Part shown: positions 53,620 through 61,908 of the stretch, piece by piece | How the letters are laid out: every line of letters starts with the position of its first letter | Numbering within the stretch: position 1 is the first letter of the stretch | Assembly: GCF_014696065.1 (NCBI RefSeq) | Contig: NZ_JACJPL010000027.1 | Location: 186,001-250,000 of the forward strand | Length of the DNA: 64,000 bases | Direction of reading: 5' to 3' | Source: Leptolyngbya sp. FACHB-261 | Lineage (GTDB): Bacteria > Cyanobacteriota > Cyanobacteriia > FACHB-261 | Notes under the pieces: model-generated | Told to the model about the DNA's origin: nothing | The model's database searches: none | Seen by the model: the letters and a program-made list of their open reading frames with translations, nothing else | Position numbers and translations under genes: made by a program

Positions 53620-54492
53620 CTAGCTCGCTAAGGCCAGTGCCCAGCCAATACCCGTGACCAAGTAGTAACTGCCCATCAGCACCAGTGCCACACTACCGAA
53701 GCGAAGAATGGCCTCAGAGTAGTTCAACAAAATACGCGTCTGCTTGAGCAAGCCTGCAAACAAACTGGCTAGAAAAATCACGGCGGTGTAACCCAGCGCG
53801 TAGCTCACCATCGCTAGGGTGCTTTGCATGGGAGAGCCAGTGGCCGCAGCAGCCGCTAAAACCGAAAACAGCACTGGACTGGTGCAAGGCGAACTCACCA
53901 GTGCGAAGGTTAGCCCCACACCATAAGGTCCCGCTAGGGATGCGCCAGTCGGGGTTGGTGGCAGGGGCAAGCGCACCAGACCAGCCAAGCTCAAGCCCAT
54001 CAGCAGAACGATCAGACCCACGGCGATTTGAATGTAGCCTCGAAACTGTACCAGGACTAAACCAGCCAGAGACGAGAACAGGCCGAACAGGCTCAGCACC
54101 GTCACCACACCCAGCACAAAAGCGCCAGCTTTCAGGAAGGCGTCCCAACGGGAGCTGATCTCACGAGTACCGATATAGCTAAGGTTAACTGGCAACAGCG
54201 ACAAGATGCAGGGCGAAAGGCTAGCAATTAAACCACCGCCAAAGGCCAGAGGAATCAAGACCAACGGGTTCTGGTTTGTCTGCTGTCCTAGCCAGGGTTG
54301 ATAGCTGTCTTCTAGGGCGAAGACCAGAGCCTCAACGGCGTGGGGAATCGCTCCGTTTTGAACTCGCCCTGCCAGCATCAGCAGCCAGGCCGTTAGCCCA
54401 CAGAGCAGCGCTGGCAGCAGAAACTTCGAGCCGATCTGCTGGGCCAGTTTGAGCGAGAACGGTTTCGGAGCGAGCCGTTTAGTGCGGGTCAT
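53620..54492 (-). CDS. ccdA: CcdA/DsbD-type thiol-disulfide transmembrane protein
   Basis: A 290-residue polytopic protein that carries reducing equivalents from the stroma/cytoplasm side across the membrane. It has the two signature Cys in SLSPCILSLLP and LVSSPCTSPVLF, each at the start of a three-helix repeat, with helices LASLSP.., FVLGVVTVLSLFG, IAVGLIVLLMGLSL and others. A 50-residue N-terminal extension includes a signal-anchor-like segment. It lies downstream of the thioredoxin-lipoprotein gene, suggesting that protein as its lumenal or periplasmic acceptor, a pairing also used in cytochrome c maturation. Confidence 0.88.
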   Translation of the reverse strand: MTRTKRLAPKPFSLKLAQQIGSKFLLPALLCGLTAWLLMLAGRVQNGAIPHAVEALVFALEDSYQPWLGQQTNQNPLVLIPLAFGGGLIASLSPCILSLLPVNLSYIGTREISSRWDAFLKAGAFVLGVVTVLSLFGLFSSLAGLVLVQFRGYIQIAVGLIVLLMGLSLAGLVRLPLPPTPTGASLAGPYGVGLTFALVSSPCTSPVLFSVLAAAAATGSPMQSTLAMVSYALGYTAVIFLASLFAGLLKQTRILLNYSEAILRFGSVALVLMGSYYLVTGIGWALALAS

Positions 54493-54509
54493 AGGGTTCC
54501 AAGGGCATC

Positions 54510-54546
54510 ACACCGGAGGCAGGGGGCAGTCAGTTGTCTCCGGTGT
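54510..54546. other. Intercistronic 9-bp hairpin
   Basis: ACACCGGAG/CTCCGGTGT, a perfect 9-bp stem with a 19-base loop, between the lipoprotein gene and ccdA. No T-tract. It may protect or separate the two coding parts of a shared mRNA. Confidence 0.45.
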
Positions 54547-54604
54547 CCAGTGGTCTGTTATCTGTCTGCTATCTAGGAATGAGTGGGAGCAGGGGTCAGG
54601 GCTC

Positions 54605-55480
54605 TCAGTGGTCAAAGTCGCGTGGCCCTTGATAACCAGACAAATTGGCAAGCTCTTCTAGCGAACGCAAGCCTGGATAAATCTGGCCCTGAATCTCCCA
54701 GGTTGGATAGCTGCTCACACCTGCTTTGACGCAGAGGTTGGGCTGCGCATTTTGCCCCTGGGGATCGCACTCAACGTAGCTGATTTGAGCCACCGCTTCT
54801 GTGCCCAATAACTCTTTCTGCCGCTGACAATAGGGACACCAGAAAGTGCCGTACATTTTGGCACCCATCTGTTTGAGGTGAGTTGCTAAAGCCACCTTGG
54901 GCGCTGCTACTGCTAGGGTTGGCGTGCTGGTTGCAGCTGGGGAAACCATGGGTGTAGGTGCGACCGATGGCTCAAGGGGTGGCGGCGCAACCGGCGGTAC
55001 GGCTTTGACCGGGTTAGCCGGAGGCTCCATTTGCAAAACAATTCGAGGCGCAGAACGGACAGCAGGACGGCTGGCAGTTTGAGCGCGTTGGGGAGTGGCG
55101 GGGGGATTAGCTCTGGTCTGAACTGGTTTAGTCTGGCTTTCAGCTCTAAAATGACCAGAGGTTTGACCAGCCGTTTGACTAGCTGTTTGACTGGCCGTTC
55201 GACCAGAGCCAGCAATGGCAGCTGCGCCAATGTCGGGGTCCTCTGTTGGCTGAGGAGATAAGCTCGGTTCTGCCACAGGAGGCAAGCTAGCCTGAGCAGT
55301 AGCTTGTGGCGTAACTCTCGAGGCAATGGGAGTGGTGGCGACTGGCACAGGGACAGTAGCCGGAGCGAGCGTAGCCTGAGGAGGCTCGTTAGCGGAACAA
55401 GCTCCTAGCAATACCAAAAGGGCCAGAGTGCTTGACCACCCGGTTGGCTTGCCTGGAATCTGCCAGGGGCGATGCTTCAC
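54605..55480 (-). CDS. Lipoprotein with proline-rich linker and VKOR-type thioredoxin domain
   Basis: 291 residues. A lipobox LLGAC ends at Cys28, so the protein should be lipidated by Lgt. A Pro/Ala/Thr/Gln-rich linker (about 30-190, including a TASQTASQTAG repeat) leads to a C-terminal thioredoxin-like domain with C215-PY-C218, C238 (ECDPQGQNAQPNLC region, with C250) and cis-Pro259 (SYPTW). This domain pattern, with the additional Cys pair, is the one fused to VKOR in cyanobacteria; here VKOR is absent and CcdA is the neighbour. Likely a membrane-tethered thiol oxidoreductase fed by CcdA. Confidence 0.83.
   Translation of the reverse strand: MKHRPWQIPGKPTGWSSTLALLVLLGACSANEPPQATLAPATVPVPVATTPIASRVTPQATAQASLPPVAEPSLSPQPTEDPDIGAAAIAGSGRTASQTASQTAGQTSGHFRAESQTKPVQTRANPPATPQRAQTASRPAVRSAPRIVLQMEPPANPVKAVPPVAPPPLEPSVAPTPMVSPAATSTPTLAVAAPKVALATHLKQMGAKMYGTFWCPYCQRQKELLGTEAVAQISYVECDPQGQNAQPNLCVKAGVSSYPTWEIQGQIYPGLRSLEELANLSGYQGPRDFDH
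55161..55208 (-). repeat. 12-bp tandem repeat, four units, in the lipoprotein linker
   Basis: Plus-strand units gtttgaccagcc, gtttgactagct, gtttgactggcc and gttcgaccagag. In frame on the minus strand, encoding the SGRTASQTASQTAGQT-like linker. Confidence 0.72.
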
Positions 55481-55601
55481 GAGGAGTGCCTAGGCGATGG
55501 GGATTGATGACGAGATTACCCCTATCGCCGTAGACTTTACCACCCCTCGGGCGTCATTTTTGTCAATCTACACAATGGTAGAAATACTTCTGCACAGTTG
55601 C

Positions 55602-55799
55602 TCAGTCCGAAAGCCGGGGGTTGAGTGGCTTCAGAAACAGAAAGAAAACGAAGAATAAGCTAGAAACAAACAGCAAAGCTAAGGTTTGAGCCGACGGCCA
55701 GCTCAGGACAGCAAAAATCCGGTCAGAAATGCCGAACACGAAGCCAGAGACGCCAGTCCACCAGAACCCGGTACGGATAGTATGAAGCTCTTTTGACAT
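55602..55799 (-). CDS. Small two-helix membrane protein
   Basis: A 65-residue protein from the ATG at 55799 (MSKELHTIRTGFWWTG) with two hydrophobic segments (about residues 11-28 and 34-58) and a basic end. The open frame extends to 55991, but the extra N-terminal 64 residues have a random look, so the short start is preferred. No family recognised. The hydrophobic pattern and a short ORF support it moderately. Confidence 0.42.
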   Translation of the reverse strand: MSKELHTIRTGFWWTGVSGFVFGISDRIFAVLSWPSAQTLALLFVSSLFFVFFLFLKPLNPRLSD

Positions 55800-55978
55800 A
55801 ACGTCACAAAAGTTAAAGCTATTAGGTCGATGATAGCTAAAGCAAAAAAGAAGCTGCCTACGTACGCAGGTAGAGAAGACCGTCCGTTCGTCTCTCGTAG
55901 GGTACAGGCGCTTCGGCTCTGGCTCAGCGTGGGCCAGGAGGTTCAGTAAGGGCAGTGCCTTGTGTCTGCCTGGCAAGA

Positions 55979-56002
55979 CTTGAGGCAACACCTTGAGGCA
56001 AC
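55979..56002. repeat. 11-bp direct repeat CTTGAGGCAAC
   Basis: Two copies, at 55979-55989 and 55992-56002; the second overlaps the possible -35 element of the promoter at 55993. Confidence 0.5.
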
Positions 56003-56021
56003 CCAGGGGTTTGCCTATATA
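55993..56021 (+). promoter_or_regulatory. Candidate sigma-70 promoter with long leader
   Basis: TTGAGG (55993-55998), a 17-base spacer, then TATATA (56016-56021). Transcription would begin near 56028, over 300 bases ahead of the start codon at 56351 and through several hairpins. Confidence 0.42.
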
Positions 56022-56119
56022 AACATCAGACTTCCAAGGGCAAGGTCAAACTTTGGCTCTGGTTCTTGATTTCTGCTGCCAGGTGCGATGTGTTTTTTGC
56101 CAATCCGGCGATATAACGC

Positions 56120-56266
56120 CGCTTGGGAGGGGATCTGCCTCCCAGGCGACTAACTCCCAAACTGACCGGCAGTCTGGAAGCTGAGCGAATTTTACTCAGC
56201 CCCAGGCTTCACCACAACGGCACGGGGGGCTTTGCCGAAGGATGGGGACGCTTCATAACCGTCCCC
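56120..56266. ncRNA. Candidate structured RNA or leader with five hairpins
   Basis: Five consecutive stems: 56120-56148 (11 bp with one G.U and a 7-base loop), 56157-56177 (7 bp with one A.C), 56180-56200 (6 bp), 56218-56237 (5 bp) and 56244-56266 (GGGGACG/CGTCCCC, 7 bp). No known cyanobacterial RNA (rnpB, SRP, tmRNA, 6S, glutamine riboswitch) was recognised. The last two stems lie inside a possible minus-strand small gene (56192-56308), which is an alternative reading of that part. Confidence 0.33.
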
Positions 56267-56308
56267 TAAAAACCATGACTCAAGCTCTTTAGGAGTGTGC
56301 ATAATCAT
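56192..56308 (-). CDS. Possible small protein, 38 residues
   Basis: An ATG-initiated minus-strand frame giving 38 residues (MIMHTPKELESWF ... APRAVVVKPGAE). It reads like a natural protein: mixed helix and strand potential, charged ends and no low complexity. An in-frame TTG at about 56329 would add seven residues. The start lies 42 bases from the divergent ORF at 56351. No ribosome site is strong, and no family is recognised. Composition is the main evidence, so treat it as a candidate. Confidence 0.33.
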   Translation of the reverse strand: MIMHTPKELESWFLGDGYEASPSFGKAPRAVVVKPGAE

Positions 56309-56334
56309 GCGCCCAGTTTTTGTTGCCAAAAATC

Positions 56335-56350
56335 GGGAGGTTCAACTCCC
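56335..56350 (+). promoter_or_regulatory. Ribosome site within a small hairpin
   Basis: GGGAG (56335-56339) pairs with CTCCC (56346-56350) immediately before the ATG at 56351. The GGGAGG is also the Shine-Dalgarno site, so folding would hide it and could control translation of the small ORF. Confidence 0.35.
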
Positions 56351-56572
56351 ATGAACCCAGTTGACGGACCCAGTTTCAGCGAGAGCGACTTTGAAATTCT
56401 GGTCATCCTGGTCGAGCGCTACACCTTGTCTACGGTGATTGCTGCGCTCAGCCGCATCTGCCTGCGCTGGGCAGAACGCACGGAGATCATGGTGCAAGGT
56501 CGAGACGCGATTAGAGAATGGCGCAAAGACGCTGGCACCCTGACCAAAGCGCTAATCCAGCTTCACCACTAA
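56351..56572 (+). CDS. Hypothetical 73-residue protein
   Basis: An ATG at 56351 preceded at 10 bases by GGGAGG, giving a 73-residue, mostly helical protein (MNPVDGPSFSESDFEIL ... KALIQLHH) with one long hydrophobic-amphipathic helix (about residues 17-45). Not a known family. The frame is open from 56297, but the preferred start has the ribosome site. A possible promoter lies over 300 bases upstream, with hairpins between. Confidence 0.5.
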   Translation: MNPVDGPSFSESDFEILVILVERYTLSTVIAALSRICLRWAERTEIMVQGRDAIREWRKDAGTLTKALIQLHH

Positions 56573-56603
56573 ACTGCTCAGCCAGCACCACTCACAGAGA
56601 GTT

Positions 56604-56648
56604 CCCCAGCTCTTTGAGTTGGGGGCTCCACTCCTCTTTTGAGTCCCC
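56604..56648 (+). terminator. Competing GC-rich hairpins after the 56351 ORF
   Basis: CCCCAGCTC/GAGTTGGGG (56604-56624, 9 bp with one G.U) and GGGGCTC/GAGTCCCC (56622-56648) share bases and exclude each other. Only a short T-run (56637-56640) lies in the loop of the second. Termination or alternative folding is possible but uncertain. Confidence 0.35.
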
Positions 56649-56797
56649 AACTGGCTACAGCCTCAGTTCAAGGGACAAATTTGTCGTTCAAAGCAACGCT
56701 GGTCTCACTCTGGACCCCAGCAGTCTCACTTTGAACCGCTTTTGATGAGACTAGACAGACTCCAAACACCAATAGTCTCGGTACCTAGCAGACCCCG

Positions 56798-58852
56798 CTA
56801 ACGCTGCGGCACGGGAATCCCTTGAGTAACCAGGGGCAAATACGCCAAAGACTCCAGAATCTTGCGTCCATAAGCTTTGCTCAACAGACGAGGATCCAGA
56901 ATCGCCACCACACCCTTGTCACTGCCCGACCGGATCAGCCGCCCACTGCCCTGACGTAGACGCAAAATCGCACTGGGCAGCGCCAACTCGCTAAACCATT
57001 GGTCACCGGCCCGCTCGCATAGCGCTGTCCAAACTGGATCGCCAGGAGACTCGAAGGGAATGCGGTTGATTACCACCGCCGAGAGACCAGAAATACTCAC
57101 ACCCTCCCAAAAAGAGCCTGTACCCAGCAGAATGCCCTGCTCGGTATGCCGCAGCCAGTCAGTGAGCAAAGCAATACTCATCTGGCCCTGGGCGCGGATC
57201 TCCACTGGCAGCCGCCCCGACAGCCAAGCCTGAGCCTCCTGCATCGCAGCATAGGCCGTGAACAGACATAACATCCGGCCCCCAATGCGTTCATAGAGTC
57301 TCTGGATCGACTCTAAGCTGGCCTGGGTGTAGTCAGGTTGGTTGGGTAGGGGCAAGCGAGTGGGGATGTATAGACGAGCTTGCTTGGTGTAGTCGAAAGG
57401 ACTGGCATAAAGCTCGCTGGCCGTTTCTGGCGGTAGCCCCACCTGCGCCAGAAAAAAGCCAAAGGGCTGCTCTCCAGGCACGGCTAAAGTGGCGCTCATC
57501 CCAATTGGTGGAAAATCCTGCCAGATGCCTCGACGCAACAGTTCCCCGGTATCCAGCGGCGCACTCACGAGATAGCCAGTGGGATCCAGATAATGGCAAA
57601 AATCGGTGCGATTGCGATGCAGCCTTAGGTGCTCGGCAGTGGTAATCAGAGCACTGCTGACCCGATCGAACAGTGTCTCAAACGCGGCAACTTGGGACTG
57701 AGCGTCAGCCGCTGCGCCATCGTCCGCAGCTTCCAGGGCTTTGTCGAGTTGAACCTTGAGGTCGCGCAGATGACCACCACCCAACGACAGCACCTTATCG
57801 CGCAAGCTCTCGGTAATGCTCAATAAAGGTTCAACTTCTGAGGGGAACTGCCGCAGCAGTTGTGGCGCTTTAAGCTCTGCCAATCCCAGGATTTTGTAGA
57901 AGGATTCAATGCTGTCTTCAAAACTCTTGAGTAGTTTGAGCAGCTCAGCATTCTGACCCAGCGTCGTGTCTTTGAGCAGAGCTTGCTGCAGGCGGCGGGT
58001 TCGATGAGGCCCCAACTTTCGGGCAAGTTGATCGCGAGCAATGGTAGGCAAGTGATGCATTTCATCCACGATCAGCCGGTGGTAGCTCGGGATCACGGAG
58101 CCGCCCGCTACTAAGCGATCGACCACCAACAGATGATGAGTAGCAATGAGAATGTCTGCCTGCTCCGCTTCATGACGAGCCTGGTAGTAGAAACAGCTGT
58201 CGTGGTGGGGACAGAGGCGGCGAAAGCAGTCTTCACGGTCGGAACGGACATTGGCCCACATGTCCTCGGGCATTGCGAAAGTCCACTCATCGCGATCTCC
58301 TCGAACCGAGGCTTGCTGCCACTCGTCGAGACGGCTTAGAGCTGCCAATTTCTCCGATTCGAAGAAAGTGGCAAACTCGTTCTGCACAGCCTGCAAGCGT
58401 CGCTTCGAAAGATAGTTCTGCCGTCCCTTGACCAAGACCACCCGCAGATCGCTGACCAGGCCATGCCGCTGCGCCACGGGTTCCACTGCGGCACGGACGA
58501 CGGGCACATCTTTGTTTAGGTACTGAGCCAGCAGGGCCAGGGTGCCGGTGCCCACAAACACCCGGAAGCTCTTTTGATTCCGAGCCAGGGAACGTTCGCG
58601 CAAGGCCCACAATCCGGCCGGGATCAGAGCCGCCAGACTTTTGCCCGTGCCCGTACCGGCCTCCGCCACCAAAGGTCGGTCTTGCTCTAAGCTCTGGGCA
58701 ATGCGCAAAGCCAGGTCGAGCTGGGCAGTTCGGGGCTCGTAGTCCGGCAGAATAGCCGCCAACTCGGCAAACGCCTCACGCACCAGTTCCTCTAAATCGG
58801 GAACTGAGTCCGGTGGGGTATAGGTTCGTTCGCGTTCACGCTGGCGGGCCAT
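56798..58852 (-). CDS. DinG/XPD-like ATP-dependent DNA helicase
   Basis: A 684-residue superfamily 2 helicase. Walker A is EAGTGTGKS (residues 64-72), the DEAH-like motif is VDEMHH (263-266), and motif VI is RLRQGSGRLIR near the C-terminus. The Fe-S region has Cys209, Cys214 and Cys220 (EDCFRRLCPHHDSCF), but the first ligand position in KGRQNYLS is Ser149, where DinG/XPD have Cys. It may hold a three-ligand or no cluster. A likely role in resolving R-loops or repair forks is inferred from the family. Confidence 0.85.
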   Translation of the reverse strand: MARQRERERTYTPPDSVPDLEELVREAFAELAAILPDYEPRTAQLDLALRIAQSLEQDRPLVAEAGTGTGKSLAALIPAGLWALRERSLARNQKSFRVFVGTGTLALLAQYLNKDVPVVRAAVEPVAQRHGLVSDLRVVLVKGRQNYLSKRRLQAVQNEFATFFESEKLAALSRLDEWQQASVRGDRDEWTFAMPEDMWANVRSDREDCFRRLCPHHDSCFYYQARHEAEQADILIATHHLLVVDRLVAGGSVIPSYHRLIVDEMHHLPTIARDQLARKLGPHRTRRLQQALLKDTTLGQNAELLKLLKSFEDSIESFYKILGLAELKAPQLLRQFPSEVEPLLSITESLRDKVLSLGGGHLRDLKVQLDKALEAADDGAAADAQSQVAAFETLFDRVSSALITTAEHLRLHRNRTDFCHYLDPTGYLVSAPLDTGELLRRGIWQDFPPIGMSATLAVPGEQPFGFFLAQVGLPPETASELYASPFDYTKQARLYIPTRLPLPNQPDYTQASLESIQRLYERIGGRMLCLFTAYAAMQEAQAWLSGRLPVEIRAQGQMSIALLTDWLRHTEQGILLGTGSFWEGVSISGLSAVVINRIPFESPGDPVWTALCERAGDQWFSELALPSAILRLRQGSGRLIRSGSDKGVVAILDPRLLSKAYGRKILESLAYLPLVTQGIPVPQR

Positions 58853-58915
58853 TCCCCCATACTATGGGCTACAACTGGGTCTAAACGCTTTACAACGACC
58901 CTGTGTCTGGCCTTC

Positions 58916-59185
58916 ATGTCTGAGCCCCAGTTTGATCCCCAGTCTAAACTTGAGTCTGAGGTTGCCAATCCCTGGTCCCACAAACCCTGGTGGTGCCAGC
59001 CTTGGTCAATTGCGCTCACGGGCTGTGCCCTGATTGCTGGGGCCTGGTCTCTATTCGGTACGCGCTGGCCCTGGGTGTTGCTATCCGCAGGGGCGTCCAC
59101 TCCCGTTTTAGTGTGGATGGGATTCTTCCTGTTAGTCTGGCCGCGCTTAATGCGGTCTAGCAATGGCTTGAACGATGAACTGTAG
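58916..59185 (+). CDS. Small cyanobacterial membrane protein (DUF6737-like)
   Basis: An 89-residue protein with a hydrophilic N-terminus, the Trp-rich segment SHKPWWCQPWSIALTG and two hydrophobic helices (about residues 34-50 and 56-76). This combination is the pattern of the cyanobacterial DUF6737 group; I am recalling the family rather than matching it by search. Likely in a membrane; function unknown. Divergent from the helicase gene. Confidence 0.7.
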   Translation: MSEPQFDPQSKLESEVANPWSHKPWWCQPWSIALTGCALIAGAWSLFGTRWPWVLLSAGASTPVLVWMGFFLLVWPRLMRSSNGLNDEL

Positions 59186-59202
59186 GTTCATGAGCCTTGT
59201 CC

Positions 59203-60543
59203 CTACTCGTTCATATTCCTGTAGGTTGCCACTGCCGAAGGCGAAATCTGGTTGAGGTAACGAAAAATCCAGTATTTGAAAATGGCATCTAGAATCACGG
59301 GAAAAGTAGCGATAAATAGATAAATAAAATCTCGGTTCTCCGGCAAACCGAAATGGTGCAAAGTTGATTCTAGTAAGACTTCCCAGCCGTGGGTGGAGTG
59401 AAAGCCAACAAAGATATCTGTAAACAAAATAATTAGAAAGGCTTTAGCACTGTCACTCAAGCCATAGACCACATCATCCATGAAAGATTTGAGGGCTACA
59501 ATCCCTCGTCTACTCGTGACTAGCACCGTGGCAAAAGCTCCAGCTGCTAGCAAATCCGAAAAGATATTTGTGAGCCCTTGTGTTCTGACTGCGTTATATT
59601 CTTCTGCAATCTCAACGGCTTTTCCCCTCACTCGTGCTTCCATTTCTTCAGAAGACAGTTCAGGAGTCTCGTTAATGAGGAATTGAAACCTCAGTCTCCT
59701 TTCAAAGTGCTCTAGTTCATCTAAAGTCTCCTCTTCCAAATCAAGATTGTGCGGAACCTCTAGCCTTTCTGTATCAGCAAAGTGGTTGATGATGGGCCCA
59801 ACCAGAAAATTCTTAGAGAGTTGCTGGGTCAGCAACGGCACAATCAAGAGCAGTGCCAGCAGCCGGAGGGCAACAGTGGTCCTAGCCCGGGAGAGCCGAA
59901 AGTCTCTAACCACTTCCTCTTCAGAACGGGGATCAAGCTCCCGACGGAAACGATTAGCAGTCCTAAAAATTGATCGGGGCAGAAAACTAGTTTTACCAGA
60001 GTTAATCTTCGTGTTCGTATCAGCACTGGCTGTTGAGGAAGCTGTTGAGGGAATTGGTTTTCTCTCAACCTTTTCGATGGGTATCGGCTCCGCCTTGACC
60101 AAACTCGAATTCTTAGGCACTACCGCTGGCTTGGCAGCATAACGAGCCAGAACTTTATCGACAAACCTTAGTCTCTGTAAAACGGTGTTGGGCTCGGCTC
60201 TGACCTCCAGTATTTGTTGGTCAGCTCCGGTCGAAATTTGAGTTTCACCAATCTGAGTCGTGCTTTGTCCTGTCGCTTCAACAATGGAATTACTGGCTTT
60301 AAACTCCGTCAGTCCTAACTTGACAGTCCTTAAATTCTTGCGCAGTTCCGCCTGAAAATAGGCAGTCACACTGTCGCCAGAATCAGCGTGGACAGGAATT
60401 TTATTGCCATCAAAGTGTTCATCTTCAATTTTTTTAATTACCAGAGCTGCATGGTAGGCTCGCTCCAAGGACCGTTCAGGAGTTCCCAGCAGCCACTGAT
60501 TGGCAAAGCGAAGATACTTCTCAACTCTTGCGAAGATTCTCAT
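59203..60543 (-). CDS. pcxA: Proton extrusion protein PcxA (CemA/Ycf10 homologue)
   Basis: A 446-residue protein of the PcxA/CemA family, required for light-induced proton extrusion and linked to CO2 uptake and Na+ dependence. The N-terminal half is hydrophilic and variable; the C-terminal half holds four membrane helices, with the family segment GLTNIFSDLLAAGAFATVLV, ALKSFMDDVVYGLSDSAKAFLIILFTDIFVGFHSTHGWEVLLE broken here across several parts, and a conserved end YLNQISPSAVATYRNMNE. It sits in the cytoplasmic membrane, or the plastid envelope for CemA. Monocistronic as far as I can see. Confidence 0.92.
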   Translation of the reverse strand: MRIFARVEKYLRFANQWLLGTPERSLERAYHAALVIKKIEDEHFDGNKIPVHADSGDSVTAYFQAELRKNLRTVKLGLTEFKASNSIVEATGQSTTQIGETQISTGADQQILEVRAEPNTVLQRLRFVDKVLARYAAKPAVVPKNSSLVKAEPIPIEKVERKPIPSTASSTASADTNTKINSGKTSFLPRSIFRTANRFRRELDPRSEEEVVRDFRLSRARTTVALRLLALLLIVPLLTQQLSKNFLVGPIINHFADTERLEVPHNLDLEEETLDELEHFERRLRFQFLINETPELSSEEMEARVRGKAVEIAEEYNAVRTQGLTNIFSDLLAAGAFATVLVTSRRGIVALKSFMDDVVYGLSDSAKAFLIILFTDIFVGFHSTHGWEVLLESTLHHFGLPENRDFIYLFIATFPVILDAIFKYWIFRYLNQISPSAVATYRNMNE

Positions 60544-60788
60544 AGCAAAAACTTTGAGGGCAATTCGATCATGACAGTTCAGCCCTGGTTTTAACGTTCA
60601 GGAGCTTCAATCAAGCAAAAAATATGAGCGTTTTTTGACGTTTAAACAGTTCTTGCACCCAAACTTTGAGACAGATCAACAAAGGTTGATTTGGCATATG
60701 TCGTCCCGACGCACACAGAGGTTCTATACAGAGGACGATAAAATGCCTACGCAGTTCAAGTAAGCGCCTTTTTTCTTGGGATCAGCCT

Positions 60789-61908
60789 ATGCACATCGTC
60801 GTTCTGGTCCTAGTTGAGGTTCTGATTGTGATCAGTCTATCGCGGCTGGTCGGTTTGGCGTTCCGCTGGATTCGTCAGCCTCTAGTGATCGGCGAGATTG
60901 TAGCTGGAATCATGCTAGGCCCTTCTCTGTGTTGTGCCTATCGCCAACCCAAGTACGCAACAGGGCTTACTCAAGCTAGCAACCGCCTTGGCAGGTTTCC
61001 GATTACAGCCCTCGGCAGTCTAGCTGCTCAGCCTGATCGAGTTACCTCAGGAACACAGCTTTGAGGCAACGCCTGCCGAGGTTGACCGCTGGTTAGGCCA
61101 GCGCCGTGAGCAGATGCAACAGTTAGTTGCAGCCGCGATCTCACCCGAGACTTCAAGCCCTACATCAGCCACGCCATCGCATGCACCGAAGATTTACCCA
61201 CTTGTTTAAGTTGCAGATGATGTCGCTCAAGAAGCTTGTCAAATCGCTCTGGTTGAACGGGCTGACTTAATTGTTGTGGGCTGGCACCGTCCCACCTTTA
61301 GCAGTAATCGCCTGGGAGGGCGGGTTGGCTAAATTCTCAGTCATGCCCAAACTGATGTAGCTGTATTTGTTGACCGGGGCAGCAAGCATCTCCGGCGTCT
61401 CTTGGTTCCCTACGCCGCTGGTGTGCATGACGATTTGGGCCTAGAGCTTGCCTTACGCCTACTTATGGAACATGACGACTGTACATTGACAGTCCTGCGA
61501 GTGAGGGAACCTGGGGAGCAGGAACCTGAGCTGAGCTACGAATTCCAAACCGTTCTCGCCCAGTTACCCGAGGCTTTGCGGTCTCGGGTTTCGACTCCAG
61601 TCACAGAAGCAAGCGATCCCTTGGCCACTGTGGTCAAGGCCTCAACTGAGGCTGATCTGACAATTGTTGGTGCTAGCCGAGAGTGGGGACTAGAGCGTCA
61701 AACGCTGGGTCGCCACGCCGATGAATTGGCTGTGGAATGCAAATCGTCCCTGTTGATTGCCCGCAAGTACAGCGGCGTCACTTCCCACATGGCCTCTGTG
61801 ATGGTCGGCATTCGTCATCCAAACTTTCACCCCCTGATCAGGCTCAAGAATCTCCCCACACAGAACTCTGACAAATCGCTATGGATCACTTCAGCCCTAA
61901 ATCTCTAG
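60789..61908 (+). pseudogene. Decayed cation:proton antiporter-USP gene
   Basis: The N-terminus (VLVEVLIVISLSRLVGLAF ... RQPLVIGEIVAGIMLGPSL) is the start of a KefB/NhaS-type antiporter, but the membrane core is missing after about 50 residues and the frame ends at 61064. Later sequence in another frame continues as the universal-stress-like tail (ERADLIVVGWHRPTFSSNRL ... DVAVFVDRG ... LLVPYAAGVHDDLGLELALR), interrupted by in-frame TAA at 61207 and 61330. The deletion, the frameshift and two nonsense codons indicate a true pseudogene, not a sequencing error. Confidence 0.82.

Noticed and set aside
56120-56266. Identification of the hairpin series as SRP RNA, RNase P RNA or tmRNA
   Set aside because: None of the conserved sequence motifs I know for these RNAs is present.
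61402-61908. Separate universal-stress protein gene
   Set aside because: Upstream codons in the same frame continue the antiporter-USP sequence with two nonsense codons, so it is the tail of a pseudogene.
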